Source of the DNA: Streptomyces sp. XD-27
Lineage (GTDB): Bacteria; Actinomycetota; Actinomycetes; Streptomycetales; Streptomycetaceae
Assembly: GCF_030553055.1 (NCBI RefSeq)
Contig: NZ_CP130713.1
Span: 7,254,001-7,318,000 of the forward strand
Direction of reading: 5' to 3'
DNA: 64,000 nucleotides
The notes under the pieces are model-generated. The model worked only from the letters and a program-made list of their open reading frames with translations. It ran no database searches and had not been told where the DNA came from. The position numbers and the translations under genes were made by a program. This document shows positions 34,337 to 42,300 of the stretch, in pieces (positions within the stretch are counted from its first letter, which is position 1; every line of letters starts with the position of its first letter).

Positions 34337-35530
34337 GTGAGGATTCTGCACACCTCGGACTGGCATCTGGGCAGGTCGTTCCACCGGATCAGCCTGCGCG
34401 ACGCGCAGCGCGAGATCATCGCCCACCTCGTCCGCACGGTCGCCGAAGAGCGCGTCGACGCCGTGCTCATCGCCGGCGACGTCTACGACCGCGCCGTACC
34501 GCCGCTGGCTGCCGTGGAGCTCTTCGACGACGCCCTGCACCAGCTCGCCGCCCTCGGCGTGCCCGCCATCCTGATCTCCGGCAACCACGACTCCGCCCGC
34601 CGCCTGGGCGTCGGCTCCGGGCTCATGCGGCGCGCCGGCGTCCACCTGCGGACCGACCCCGCGGCCTGCGGCACCCCCGTGGTGCTCTCCGACGACCACG
34701 GCGACGTGGCCTTCTACGGGCTGCCGTACCTGGAACCCGCCCTGGTACGACGGGAGTTCGGCACCCCGCGGTGGGGGCACCTCCCAGCGGTAGCTGGGGG
34801 AGGGCACGCGGCGGTCCTCGGCGCCGCCATGGACCGGGTCCGCGCCGACCTCGCCACGCGGCCCGCGGGCACCCGCTCCGTCGTCCTCGCGCACGCCTTC
34901 GTCACCGGCGGCGCCACCAGCGACAGCGAACGCGACATCAGCGTCGGCGGCGTCGCCTCCGTCCCGCTGGAGGTCTTCGACGGCGTCGACTACGCCGCGC
35001 TCGGCCATCTGCACGGCTGCCAGACCCTCAGCGAGCGGGTCCGGTACTCCGGTTCCCCGCTCGCGTACTCCTTCTCCGAAGCCCGGCACCGCAAGAGCAT
35101 GTGGCTGATCGACCTCGGCGCCCGCGGCGAGCTCGCCGCCCGGCGCGTCGACTGGCCGGTGCCCCGGCCGCTGGCCCGGCTCCGCGGCCGACTGGAGGAG
35201 CTGCTGGCCGATCCGGAGCTGGAGGCCCACCGGGACGCGTGGGTCGAGGCGACCCTCACCGACCCCGTCCGGCCGCACGAGCCGATGGCCCGGCTCGCCG
35301 CCCGCTTCCCGCACACGGTCAGCATCGCCTTCGAGCCCGAACGCACCCCGCAGGACCCGGGCGGCTCGTACGCCCAGCGGCTGCGCGGCCGCACCGACCA
35401 GCAGGTCACCGAGGACTTCGTGGCCCATGTGCGCGGCGGCCACGGGCCGGACGCCGCCGAGCGCGCGGTGCTCACCGGCGCCCTGGACGACGTACGCCTC
35501 GCCGACAGCCTCGGTGAGGTCGCCCGATGA
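34337..35530 (+). CDS. sbcD: Nuclease SbcD (Mre11-like)
   Basis: This 397-residue metallophosphatase-type nuclease starts at GTG 34337. The Mre11 motifs are in order: HTSDWHLGRSF, AGDVYDRAVP, ISGNHDSARRLG, LAHAFVTGG and ALGHLHGCQ. With SbcC it processes hairpins and blocked DNA ends. Its stop overlaps the sbcC start by ATGA. A GGGGG-type palindromic element at 34771-34804 adds about 11 in-frame codons (WGHLPAVAGGG) before the third motif block without breaking the frame. Confidence 0.93.
   Translation: MRILHTSDWHLGRSFHRISLRDAQREIIAHLVRTVAEERVDAVLIAGDVYDRAVPPLAAVELFDDALHQLAALGVPAILISGNHDSARRLGVGSGLMRRAGVHLRTDPAACGTPVVLSDDHGDVAFYGLPYLEPALVRREFGTPRWGHLPAVAGGGHAAVLGAAMDRVRADLATRPAGTRSVVLAHAFVTGGATSDSERDISVGGVASVPLEVFDGVDYAALGHLHGCQTLSERVRYSGSPLAYSFSEARHRKSMWLIDLGARGELAARRVDWPVPRPLARLRGRLEELLADPELEAHRDAWVEATLTDPVRPHEPMARLAARFPHTVSIAFEPERTPQDPGGSYAQRLRGRTDQQVTEDFVAHVRGGHGPDAAERAVLTGALDDVRLADSLGEVAR
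34771..34804 (+). repeat. Interspersed palindromic element, copy B (in-frame in sbcD)
   Basis: GTGGGGGCACCTCCCAGCGG then TAGCTGGGGGAGGG shares the GGGGGCACC core and the CTGGGGGA end with the copies at 57539 and 12860. It is translated as RWGHLPAVAGGG within SbcD. Confidence 0.6.
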
Positions 35531-38500
35531 GGCTGCACCGGCTGGCCGTCACCGCCTTCGGGCCGTTCGCCGGCACCCAGGAGGTCGACTTCGACGAGCT
35601 GTCCACCGCCGGGCTGTTCCTGCTGCACGGCCAGACCGGCGCGGGCAAGACCTCCGTCCTGGACGCCGTCTGCTTCGCGCTGTACGGCGCGGTGCCCGGC
35701 GCCCGCCAGGCCACCGGCCTCAGCCTGCGCAGCGACCATGCCGACCCGCACACCCGCACCCAGGTCGTGCTCGAACTCACCGTCGGCGGGCGGCGGCTGG
35801 AGATCACCCGGCGCCCGCAGCAGCAGCGCCCCAAGAAGAGCGGGCGCGGATGGACGACCGAGAAGGCGCACAGCGAGCTGCGGGAGCTGGCGGCGGACGG
35901 CACCTGGCAGGGGCTCAGCCGCTCCCACCAGGAGATCGGCGAGGAGATCAGCCAGCTGCTGGGCATGAGCCGGGACCAGTTCTGCCAGGTCGTCCTGCTG
36001 CCGCAGGGCGACTTCGCCCGCTTCCTGCGCGCGGACGCCGAGGCCCGCGGCAAGCTGCTGGGCAGACTCTTCGACACCGGCCGGTTCGCCGCCGTCGAGG
36101 ACCGGCTCGCCGAGCTGCGCCGGGACGCCGAGAAGCAGGTGGTCAGCGGCGACGAGCGGCTGCTGGCGCTGGCCCACCGCATGGCCCAGGCCGCGGGCGA
36201 CAACGCCGACCTCAGGCGGCTGGGGCTGTGGGACGCCGCAGGGCCCGCGGTCCCCGACCAGCGCACCGCCTCGCGGGTACGGACGAGGCCGGCCCGTACG
36301 GCCAAGGCCGGCGGCCGCGCCGCCCCGGCCCCGGGCGAGCCCGGGCTGGCCGACACCGTCCTGGAGTGGGCGGCCGTGGCCCGTACCGCCGCCCGCGAGC
36401 TGCGCGACATCGCGGCCGCCACCGCGCACACCGCGGAGGCCGCCCACCGGGCCGCCGGTGAGCGGCTGGAGGCCGTACGGGACCTGGACCGCCGTCGGCG
36501 GCGGTACGCCGACGCCCGGCGGCGCGCGGCCGAACTCGACACCCAGCGCGCCGAGTCGGAGCAACTGCGCGACCGGCTGGAGCGGGCGCGCGCCGCCGCG
36601 GCCGTCGCCCCCGCCCTCGACCTGCGGGACGGCGCCGAACGCGACCAGCGCGCCGCCGCCACCGCCGAGCGGACCGCCCGCGCCCAGCTCCCGCCGGGGC
36701 TCGCCGACGCGCCCGGCGACCGGCTCGCGGACGCCGAACGGCGGCTGCGCGAGGACCTGGGCCGACTCGCCGCCGCTCGCCGCGCCGAGCAGCGCGCCCA
36801 TGCCATCGGCACCGAGATCGCGGCCCTGGACCGGGAGGCCCACGCCGACGAGGAACTGCTCCAGGAGGCCGCCGACTGGCTCGCCCAGTGGGAGCCGACC
36901 CGCCAGGCCCACCAGCGGCGGATCGACGAGGCCGACGCCGCGGCCGCCCGCGCCGACCAGCTCGGCGACCGGATCGGCCCCGCCGAGGCACGGCTGGAGG
37001 CGGCCTGGGAACACGACCGACTCACCCTCGAGGCCCGCGAGGCGCAGGAGGCGCTGCTGCGCGCCCGCGAGGACGCCGCGGCCGCGCGTGAGCGCTGGCT
37101 CGACGTCAAGGAGCGGCGGCTGCGCGGCATCGCCGCCGAACTCGCGGCCGGGCTGCGCCCCGGCGAGCCCTGCGCGGTGTGCGGCTCGGCGGACCACCCC
37201 CGGCCCGCCCGCGCCGGGGCCGGCCATGTGGACCGGGCCGCGGAGGAGGCGGCGCTGGCCGCGACGGAGCAGGCGGAGTCGCGGCGCACCGGGGCCGAGA
37301 CCCGGCTGGCCACCCTGCGCGAGGCGCTCGCGGCCGCCGAGGCGGGCGCCGGCGGCGCCACCGCCGGCGCCCTCGCCCGCGAACTGGACGGACTGCGCGC
37401 GGCGTTCGACACGGCACGGCGGGAGGCCGCGGACGGACACGCCGCCCGCGAAGCCCTCGCACACGACGAGCGCGAGTGCGAGCGCCGCCGCGCCCAGGCA
37501 CAGGAGGCCGAGCGCGGGGCCGCCGCCCGCACCTCGCGCCGCGAGGCCCTGGTACGGGAACGGGAGGGGCTGGAGGAGGAGCTGGCCCAGGCCCGGGACG
37601 GCGCCGCCGCGGTGGCCGACCGCGCCGCCGTGCTGGAGCACCGCGCCCGGCTGCTCGCCGAGGCCGTCGAGTCGGCGCGTACCGCCCAGGCCACCGCCGA
37701 GCGGCTCAAGGACGCCGACGCGGCGCTGGCCGACGCCGCGTACCGCGCCGGGTTCCCCACCCCGCAGGCCGCCGCCGACGCGATGCTGCCGGCGGACCGG
37801 CAGCACGCCCTCCAGCAGCGGCTCGACCAGTGGCAGCGCGAGTCGGCGGCGGTCGAGGCCGAACTGTCCGATCCCGCCGTCGCGGCGGCCGGGGCACGGC
37901 CCCCCGCCGACCTCCCGGCCGCCGAGGCCCTGGCGGAGGCGGCCACCCGGGCGCTGCGCGAGGCGTCCGCGAGGGACGCCGCCGCCCGGACCCGCTGCGC
38001 GGAGCTGGACCGGCTGTCCGCCCAGGCCGTGGCCGACGCGCGGCGGCTCGCTCCGCTGCGGTCGGCCTACGACCGGGTCGCCCGCCTCGCCTCGCTGGCC
38101 GCCGGGACCTCGGCCGACAACGAGCGCAAGATGCGCCTGGAGTCGTACGTGCTGGCCGCACGGCTGGAGCAGGTGGCGGCCGCCGCCAGCGCCCGCCTCC
38201 AGCACATGTCGTCCGGGCGCTACACGCTGGTCCACTCCGACGAGCGCACCGGCGGCCGCCGCGCGGGCCTGGGCCTGCACGTCATCGACGCCTGGACCGG
38301 CAGCGAACGCGACACCGCCACGCTCTCCGGCGGCGAGACGTTCTTCGCCTCGCTGGCCCTGGCCCTCGGCCTCGCCGACGTCGTGACCGACGAGGCGGGC
38401 GGCACCCGCCTGGACACGCTCTTCATCGACGAGGGCTTCGGCAGCCTGGACGAGCAGACCCTGGACGAGGTGCTGGACGTCCTGGACTCCCTGCGCGAAC

Positions 38501-38619
38501 GGGACCGGACCGTGGGCATCGTCAGCCACGTCGCCGACCTGCGGCAGCGTGTTCCCGCCCAACTGGAGGTGGTCAAGCGGCGGACGGGCTCGGTGGTCGT
38601 GCACCGCACACCCGGCTGA
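35527..38619 (+). CDS. sbcC: Exonuclease ATPase subunit SbcC (Rad50-like)
   Basis: This 1030-residue SMC-like ATPase has Walker A HGQTGAGKTSVLDAVCFAL at residue 33, long Ala/Arg/Glu-rich coiled coils, a zinc hook with CxxC at GEPCAVCGSADH near residue 550, the ABC signature ATLSGGETFFASLALALGL and Walker B DTLFIDEGFGSLDEQTL. It pairs with SbcD, with ATGA overlap, as the SbcCD repair nuclease. An Ala/Arg-rich insert (residues about 235-275) is probably a disordered loop. Confidence 0.95.
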   Translation: MRLHRLAVTAFGPFAGTQEVDFDELSTAGLFLLHGQTGAGKTSVLDAVCFALYGAVPGARQATGLSLRSDHADPHTRTQVVLELTVGGRRLEITRRPQQQRPKKSGRGWTTEKAHSELRELAADGTWQGLSRSHQEIGEEISQLLGMSRDQFCQVVLLPQGDFARFLRADAEARGKLLGRLFDTGRFAAVEDRLAELRRDAEKQVVSGDERLLALAHRMAQAAGDNADLRRLGLWDAAGPAVPDQRTASRVRTRPARTAKAGGRAAPAPGEPGLADTVLEWAAVARTAARELRDIAAATAHTAEAAHRAAGERLEAVRDLDRRRRRYADARRRAAELDTQRAESEQLRDRLERARAAAAVAPALDLRDGAERDQRAAATAERTARAQLPPGLADAPGDRLADAERRLREDLGRLAAARRAEQRAHAIGTEIAALDREAHADEELLQEAADWLAQWEPTRQAHQRRIDEADAAAARADQLGDRIGPAEARLEAAWEHDRLTLEAREAQEALLRAREDAAAARERWLDVKERRLRGIAAELAAGLRPGEPCAVCGSADHPRPARAGAGHVDRAAEEAALAATEQAESRRTGAETRLATLREALAAAEAGAGGATAGALARELDGLRAAFDTARREAADGHAAREALAHDERECERRRAQAQEAERGAAARTSRREALVREREGLEEELAQARDGAAAVADRAAVLEHRARLLAEAVESARTAQATAERLKDADAALADAAYRAGFPTPQAAADAMLPADRQHALQQRLDQWQRESAAVEAELSDPAVAAAGARPPADLPAAEALAEAATRALREASARDAAARTRCAELDRLSAQAVADARRLAPLRSAYDRVARLASLAAGTSADNERKMRLESYVLAARLEQVAAAASARLQHMSSGRYTLVHSDERTGGRRAGLGLHVIDAWTGSERDTATLSGGETFFASLALALGLADVVTDEAGGTRLDTLFIDEGFGSLDEQTLDEVLDVLDSLRERDRTVGIVSHVADLRQRVPAQLEVVKRRTGSVVVHRTPG

Positions 38620-38643
38620 CGGCGGGCGGCAACAGGCGGAAGG

Positions 38644-39090
38644 TCAGGGAGAGATCGCCCGCCGGGCCAGTGGTGAGGAGTACACCACGCTCGTCGTGAC
38701 CGAGCCCAGCGCGCCGATGCGCCCCGTCACCTGCTCCAGGTGGCGCATCGAGCGCGCGGCGACCTTGATGACGAAGCAGTCGTCCCCGGTGACGTGATGG
38801 GCCTCCAGGATCTCCGGTGTGACGGCGATCAGGTCGTGGAACGGCTTGTAGTTGCCGTTCGGATACCGCAGGCGCACGAACGCCAGCACCGACAGGCCCA
38901 GCCGCTCCGGGTCCACGACGGCCGTGTACCCGGCGATGATCCCCGCCTCCTCCAGCCGCCGGACCCTCTCCGTCACCGCGCTCGCGGACATGTTCACGGC
39001 GCGGGCCAACTCGGCGAAGCCCGCCCGGCCGTTGGTCTGCAGGGCGTCGAGAATGCGCCAGTCGGTGGCGTCAGGGGAATACCCGGTCAT
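38644..39090 (-). CDS. Lrp/AsnC-family transcriptional regulator
   Basis: This 148-residue protein has an N-terminal winged helix (RAGFAELARAVNMSASAVTE) and a C-terminal RAM ligand-binding domain (LAFVRLRYPNGNYKPFHDLI, HHVTGDDCFVIKVAARSMRH). It is divergent from the rhodanese gene with about 95 bp between starts, so it probably controls that gene and itself, in response to an amino acid, perhaps a sulfur one (inference). Confidence 0.92.
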   Translation of the reverse strand: MTGYSPDATDWRILDALQTNGRAGFAELARAVNMSASAVTERVRRLEEAGIIAGYTAVVDPERLGLSVLAFVRLRYPNGNYKPFHDLIAVTPEILEAHHVTGDDCFVIKVAARSMRHLEQVTGRIGALGSVTTSVVYSSPLARRAISP

Positions 39091-39184
39091 GTGCGCTGTC
39101 TAGCAGGGGAATCCCCGGCTGATCAACGCATCCGCCGGGGTTCGTCGGTTCACGCGGTCGCCGCCCAGCCATAGATTCTTCCCC

Positions 39185-39673
39185 ATGAACACCACATCAC
39201 CGCAGGTCAGCGCCGTCAGCCCGGTTCTCGCCACCCCGCCCGCGGTCCCCGCGGACGCCGCCGCCTACTTCGCCTCCCGCCTCGCCTTCCACACCGACGT
39301 GGCCGATGTACGCGCCTCCCTCCGGGCAGGCGATCCCGGGTTCGTGGTCGTGGACTCGCGCAGCACCCCGTCCTGGGACCAGGGGCATGTGCCCGGCGCC
39401 GTCCACCTGCCGACCGCGCTGATCCCGCGGGAGGCCGCCGGGTTGCTCGACCCCGCCGTTCCCGTCGTCGTCTACTGCTGGGGCCCCGGTTGCGACGGCG
39501 CCACCCGCGCCGCGCTCGCGCTGGCCCGACTCGGCTACCGGGTCAAGGAGATGCTCGGCGGCATCGAGTACTGGATCCGCGAGGGCTACCCCGTCGAGAC
39601 CTGGGAGGGCACCGAGCAGCGCCCGGCCGACCCGCTCACCGCGCCCGTCGGCGCCGCCGAGTGCGGCTGCTGA
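39185..39673 (+). CDS. Rhodanese-domain sulfurtransferase
   Basis: This 162-residue single rhodanese domain has FVVVDSRSTPSWDQGHVPGA (the CDC25-like N-motif), then the active-site strand VVVYCWGPGCDGATRAALAL with two Cys, and MLGGIEYWIREGYPVETWEG. The second Cys, in the loop GPGCDGA, is the likely persulfide-forming residue. The C-terminus ends ECGC, which could bind metal or shuttle sulfur. It is divergently paired with the Lrp gene. Confidence 0.9.
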   Translation: MNTTSPQVSAVSPVLATPPAVPADAAAYFASRLAFHTDVADVRASLRAGDPGFVVVDSRSTPSWDQGHVPGAVHLPTALIPREAAGLLDPAVPVVVYCWGPGCDGATRAALALARLGYRVKEMLGGIEYWIREGYPVETWEGTEQRPADPLTAPVGAAECGC

Positions 39674-39726
39674 ACGATCCCCGCAACCACCCCCGTACCG
39701 GTGTCGACCATTCCGTACTGCCGCGC

Positions 39727-39743
39727 GGTACCGATCCGGTACC
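39727..39743. promoter_or_regulatory. Palindrome ahead of the toxin-antitoxin-like pair
   Basis: GGTACCG-ATC-CGGTACC is a perfect 7-bp dyad ending 9 bp before the antitoxin ATG. Antitoxins of this type usually repress their own promoter, so this is a good operator candidate. Confidence 0.5.
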
Positions 39744-39752
39744 GTGACCGCC

Positions 39753-39983
39753 ATGCCAGCACTCAACATCGAGTTCACCGACGAAGAGCTCGCGGCCATT
39801 CGGGAGGCTGCGGCCGCCGATGGCAAGAGCATCAAGGCGTATGTGCACGACCTTTCGGTCCGTGAGCAGCAGCGGCGGGTCTTCGTCCAGCACGCGGTGA
39901 AGTTCTGGAACGACCACATCGACGAGTTCGACGCCGCGTTCCCGGAGGAAGTGCCTCCCACCGACCGTGGTGCCGCGGCCTGA
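39753..39983 (+). CDS. Ribbon-helix-helix-like antitoxin
   Basis: This 76-residue protein starts at ATG 39753. The N-terminus (LNIEFTDEELAAIREAAAAD) and GKSIKAYVHDLSVREQQRRV form the beta-helix-helix of MetJ/CopG-type antitoxins in actinobacteria. The acidic C-terminus (DHIDEFDAAFPEEV) would wrap the toxin. Its TGA overlaps the ATG of the next gene by one base (TGATG), typical of toxin-antitoxin operons. Confidence 0.7.
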   Translation: MPALNIEFTDEELAAIREAAAADGKSIKAYVHDLSVREQQRRVFVQHAVKFWNDHIDEFDAAFPEEVPPTDRGAAA

Positions 39984-40354
39984 TGAAACTCAGCATCGAT
40001 GTCCCCTGGTTGCTGGGGGTGCAGGAACAGAAGCTGTACGACGAGCCGGCCGTCCACGACTACACGGCGCTCGCCGCCGCGGCCTCGCGGCACGCCTTCG
40101 ACGTGACCCGGTTCGACCACGAACCCGACGCGGCCTGGCGCGCGGCGGCCCTGATGCACACCCTCGTACGACTCCAGCCGCTGCCCGCACGCAGCAGCCT
40201 CTACGCGTGCATGGTGGTCGTCGCCTACATGGCCGCCGCCGGTGAGGGCATAGACCCGCCCTACGGCGCCATCGTGGATCTCGCCCGCGACATCAAGGAA
40301 TACCGCGTGGACGTCTACGAATGCGCCGACCGCATCCGCGAGTGGCGGATCTGA
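39983..40354 (+). CDS. Fic/Doc-like toxin with degenerate active site
   Basis: This 123-residue helical protein resembles actinomycete proteins annotated as the toxin part of fic-family systems: SRHAFDVTRFDHEPDAAWRA, then LVRLQPLPARSSLYACMVVV and GEGIDPPYGAIVDLARDIKE. In true Doc/Fic proteins the motif HPFxxGN(K/G)R precedes the core helix; here the position reads LPARSSLYACM with no His. It may therefore not transfer AMP or phosphate but act otherwise, or be inactive. It is tightly coupled to the antitoxin. Confidence 0.6.
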   Translation: MKLSIDVPWLLGVQEQKLYDEPAVHDYTALAAAASRHAFDVTRFDHEPDAAWRAAALMHTLVRLQPLPARSSLYACMVVVAYMAAAGEGIDPPYGAIVDLARDIKEYRVDVYECADRIREWRI

Positions 40355-40420
40355 GCGGCGCCGTGCGACCGGGCCCGGCAGCCTCCTGCCGCCGGGCCCG
40401 TACCGACGTATGACGTACCG

Positions 40421-42103
40421 TCAGAGCGCCGACAGCTCCGCCACCAGGTCGTCAAGGCCCAGCGACCCCTGCGACAGCGCCGCCATGTGCCACCGCTTCA
40501 GGTCGAAGCCCTCGCCGTGCCGCTGCCGCGCCGCCTCCCGGCCCGCCAGCCAGGCGCGTTCGCCCAGCTTGTAGCCGATGGCCTGGCCCGGCATCCCCAG
40601 ATAGCGCACCAGCTCGCTCTCGATGACGTCCGCCGGCCGGCTGCAGTGCGTGCCGAAGAACTCCTGCGCAAGCTCCGGCGTCCACCGCTCACCGGGATGG
40701 AACGGGGAGTCGGCGGGGATCTCCAGCTCCAGGTGCATGCCGATGTCGATGATCACCCGCACTGCCCGCATCATCTGCGCGTCCAGGTAGCCCAGCCGCC
40801 GCTCGGCGTTCTTGAGAAAGCCCAGCTCGTCCATGAGCCGTTCCGCGTACAGCGCCCAGCCCTCGGCGTTGGCGCTGACCATGCCGACCGTCGCCTGGTA
40901 GCGGGAGAGCTGGTCGGCGACGTGTGCCCACTGCGCGAGCTGGAGATGGTGGCCGGGGACGCCCTCGTGGTACCAGGTGGTGACCAGGTCGTAGACCGGG
41001 AAGCGGGTCTTGTCCATGGTCGGCAGCCAGGTGCGGCCGGGGCGGGAGAAGTCCACCGACGGCTGGGTGTAGTACGGCGCCGCCGCGCTGCCCGGCGGCG
41101 CGATCATCGACTCCACGCGCTTGACCCGCTCGGCCAGGTCGAAGTGGGTACCGTCCAGCGACTCGATCGCCTCGTCCATCAGCCGCTGGAGCCAGACGCG
41201 GATCTCCTCGACGCCCTCGATCGCCTCGCCGTGCGTGTCGAGATGGCGCAGCGCCTCCCACGGGGTCGCGCCCGGCAGGATCTTCGCCGCCTCGGCGCGC
41301 ATCTCCGCCAGCAGCCGGTGGTACTCCGACCAGCCGTAGGCGTACGCCTCGTCCAGGTCCAGGTCGGTGCCGTTCCAGTAGCGCACCCAGCGGGTGTAGC
41401 GCTCGCGCCCCACCACCTCGGGCGCGCCCTCGACGCCCGGCCCGTACACGTCGCGCAGCCAGTCGCGCAGGTCGGAGACGGCCCCGGTCGCCTGGGCCGC
41501 GGCCGCGTCCAGCTCGGCGCGCAGCGCGTCGGGGCCGCCCGCCGCGAACTGGGCGAACCATCCGCCGTCCGTACCGATCCACTCGCCCAACTGCCCGATG
41601 ACCGTGGACACCTGGCGCGGGCCCGCGGGCAGGCCCAGCTCCAGGCCCTTGGCGAGCGAGGCGCGGTAGCCCGCGAGCGCCTCCGGCACGGCTCGCAGCC
41701 GCTCCGCGATGGCGGCCCAGTCCTCCGCGGTCTCCGCCGGGGTCACGGTGAACGCGCCGCGCACGGCGTGCACGGGGGAGTGCAGGTTGCTGACCGCGCG
41801 CAGCGGCTCCTGCGCCTCGTGTACGGCCAGTTCGGCGGTCAGCCGCTCGCGCAGCAGCCGCGCACAGCGCCGCTCGGCGTCGGCGTCCGCGCCGGGCACC
41901 CCCTCGGACTCGGCGAGCCGCGCCAGGGTGGTACGGGCCAGGTCGGCGAGGGCCTCGCTCCCGGCGGGGGAGAAGTCCGGCAGCCGCCGGGACGATTCGG
42001 GCACCCCGAGGTAGGTGCCGGTGATCGGGTCGAGTTCGATGAGCGCGTCGACGTAGGCGTCGGCGACCTGCCGGGGCAGCAGCACATTCTTGGTGTCGGA
42101 CAT
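40421..42103 (-). CDS. DUF885-family putative metallopeptidase
   Basis: This 560-residue protein starts at ATG 42103 behind GAGGA. The family's zinc-type motif is visible as VTTWYHEGVPGHHLQLAQWA near residue 375 (HExxxHH), with EGWALYAERLMDELGF about 40 residues later supplying a Glu ligand. TWLPTMDKTRFPVYDLVTTW and the C-terminal MPGQAIGYKLGERAW are also typical. It is a cytoplasmic putative carboxypeptidase-like enzyme; the substrate is unknown. Convergent neighbours suggest a single-gene unit. Confidence 0.88.
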   Translation of the reverse strand: MSDTKNVLLPRQVADAYVDALIELDPITGTYLGVPESSRRLPDFSPAGSEALADLARTTLARLAESEGVPGADADAERRCARLLRERLTAELAVHEAQEPLRAVSNLHSPVHAVRGAFTVTPAETAEDWAAIAERLRAVPEALAGYRASLAKGLELGLPAGPRQVSTVIGQLGEWIGTDGGWFAQFAAGGPDALRAELDAAAAQATGAVSDLRDWLRDVYGPGVEGAPEVVGRERYTRWVRYWNGTDLDLDEAYAYGWSEYHRLLAEMRAEAAKILPGATPWEALRHLDTHGEAIEGVEEIRVWLQRLMDEAIESLDGTHFDLAERVKRVESMIAPPGSAAAPYYTQPSVDFSRPGRTWLPTMDKTRFPVYDLVTTWYHEGVPGHHLQLAQWAHVADQLSRYQATVGMVSANAEGWALYAERLMDELGFLKNAERRLGYLDAQMMRAVRVIIDIGMHLELEIPADSPFHPGERWTPELAQEFFGTHCSRPADVIESELVRYLGMPGQAIGYKLGERAWLAGREAARQRHGEGFDLKRWHMAALSQGSLGLDDLVAELSAL

Positions 42104-42300
42104 GCGGTCATCCTCGTACGCCGGGGTGCGCCGCGTCATCACCGTATCGGCGGACATGGCTGATGCTTGACCCTCGACGGCCCTCGGCAGTCCTCGGCGG
42201 CTCACGGGGTGGACGCGCCTGATGGGGGCGGGGTGGGCACGCCTGGTGGGGCGGCGCCGGAGGCCGGGGCTCCGCCCCACCGGTGACGGGCCGTGCGGGG

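Noticed and set aside
34990..38604. A 1204-codon open frame antisense to sbcDC
   Set aside because: It mirrors the codon pattern of the real genes, has no domain and is Gly/Ala/Arg low complexity; a normal shadow of very GC-rich coding DNA.
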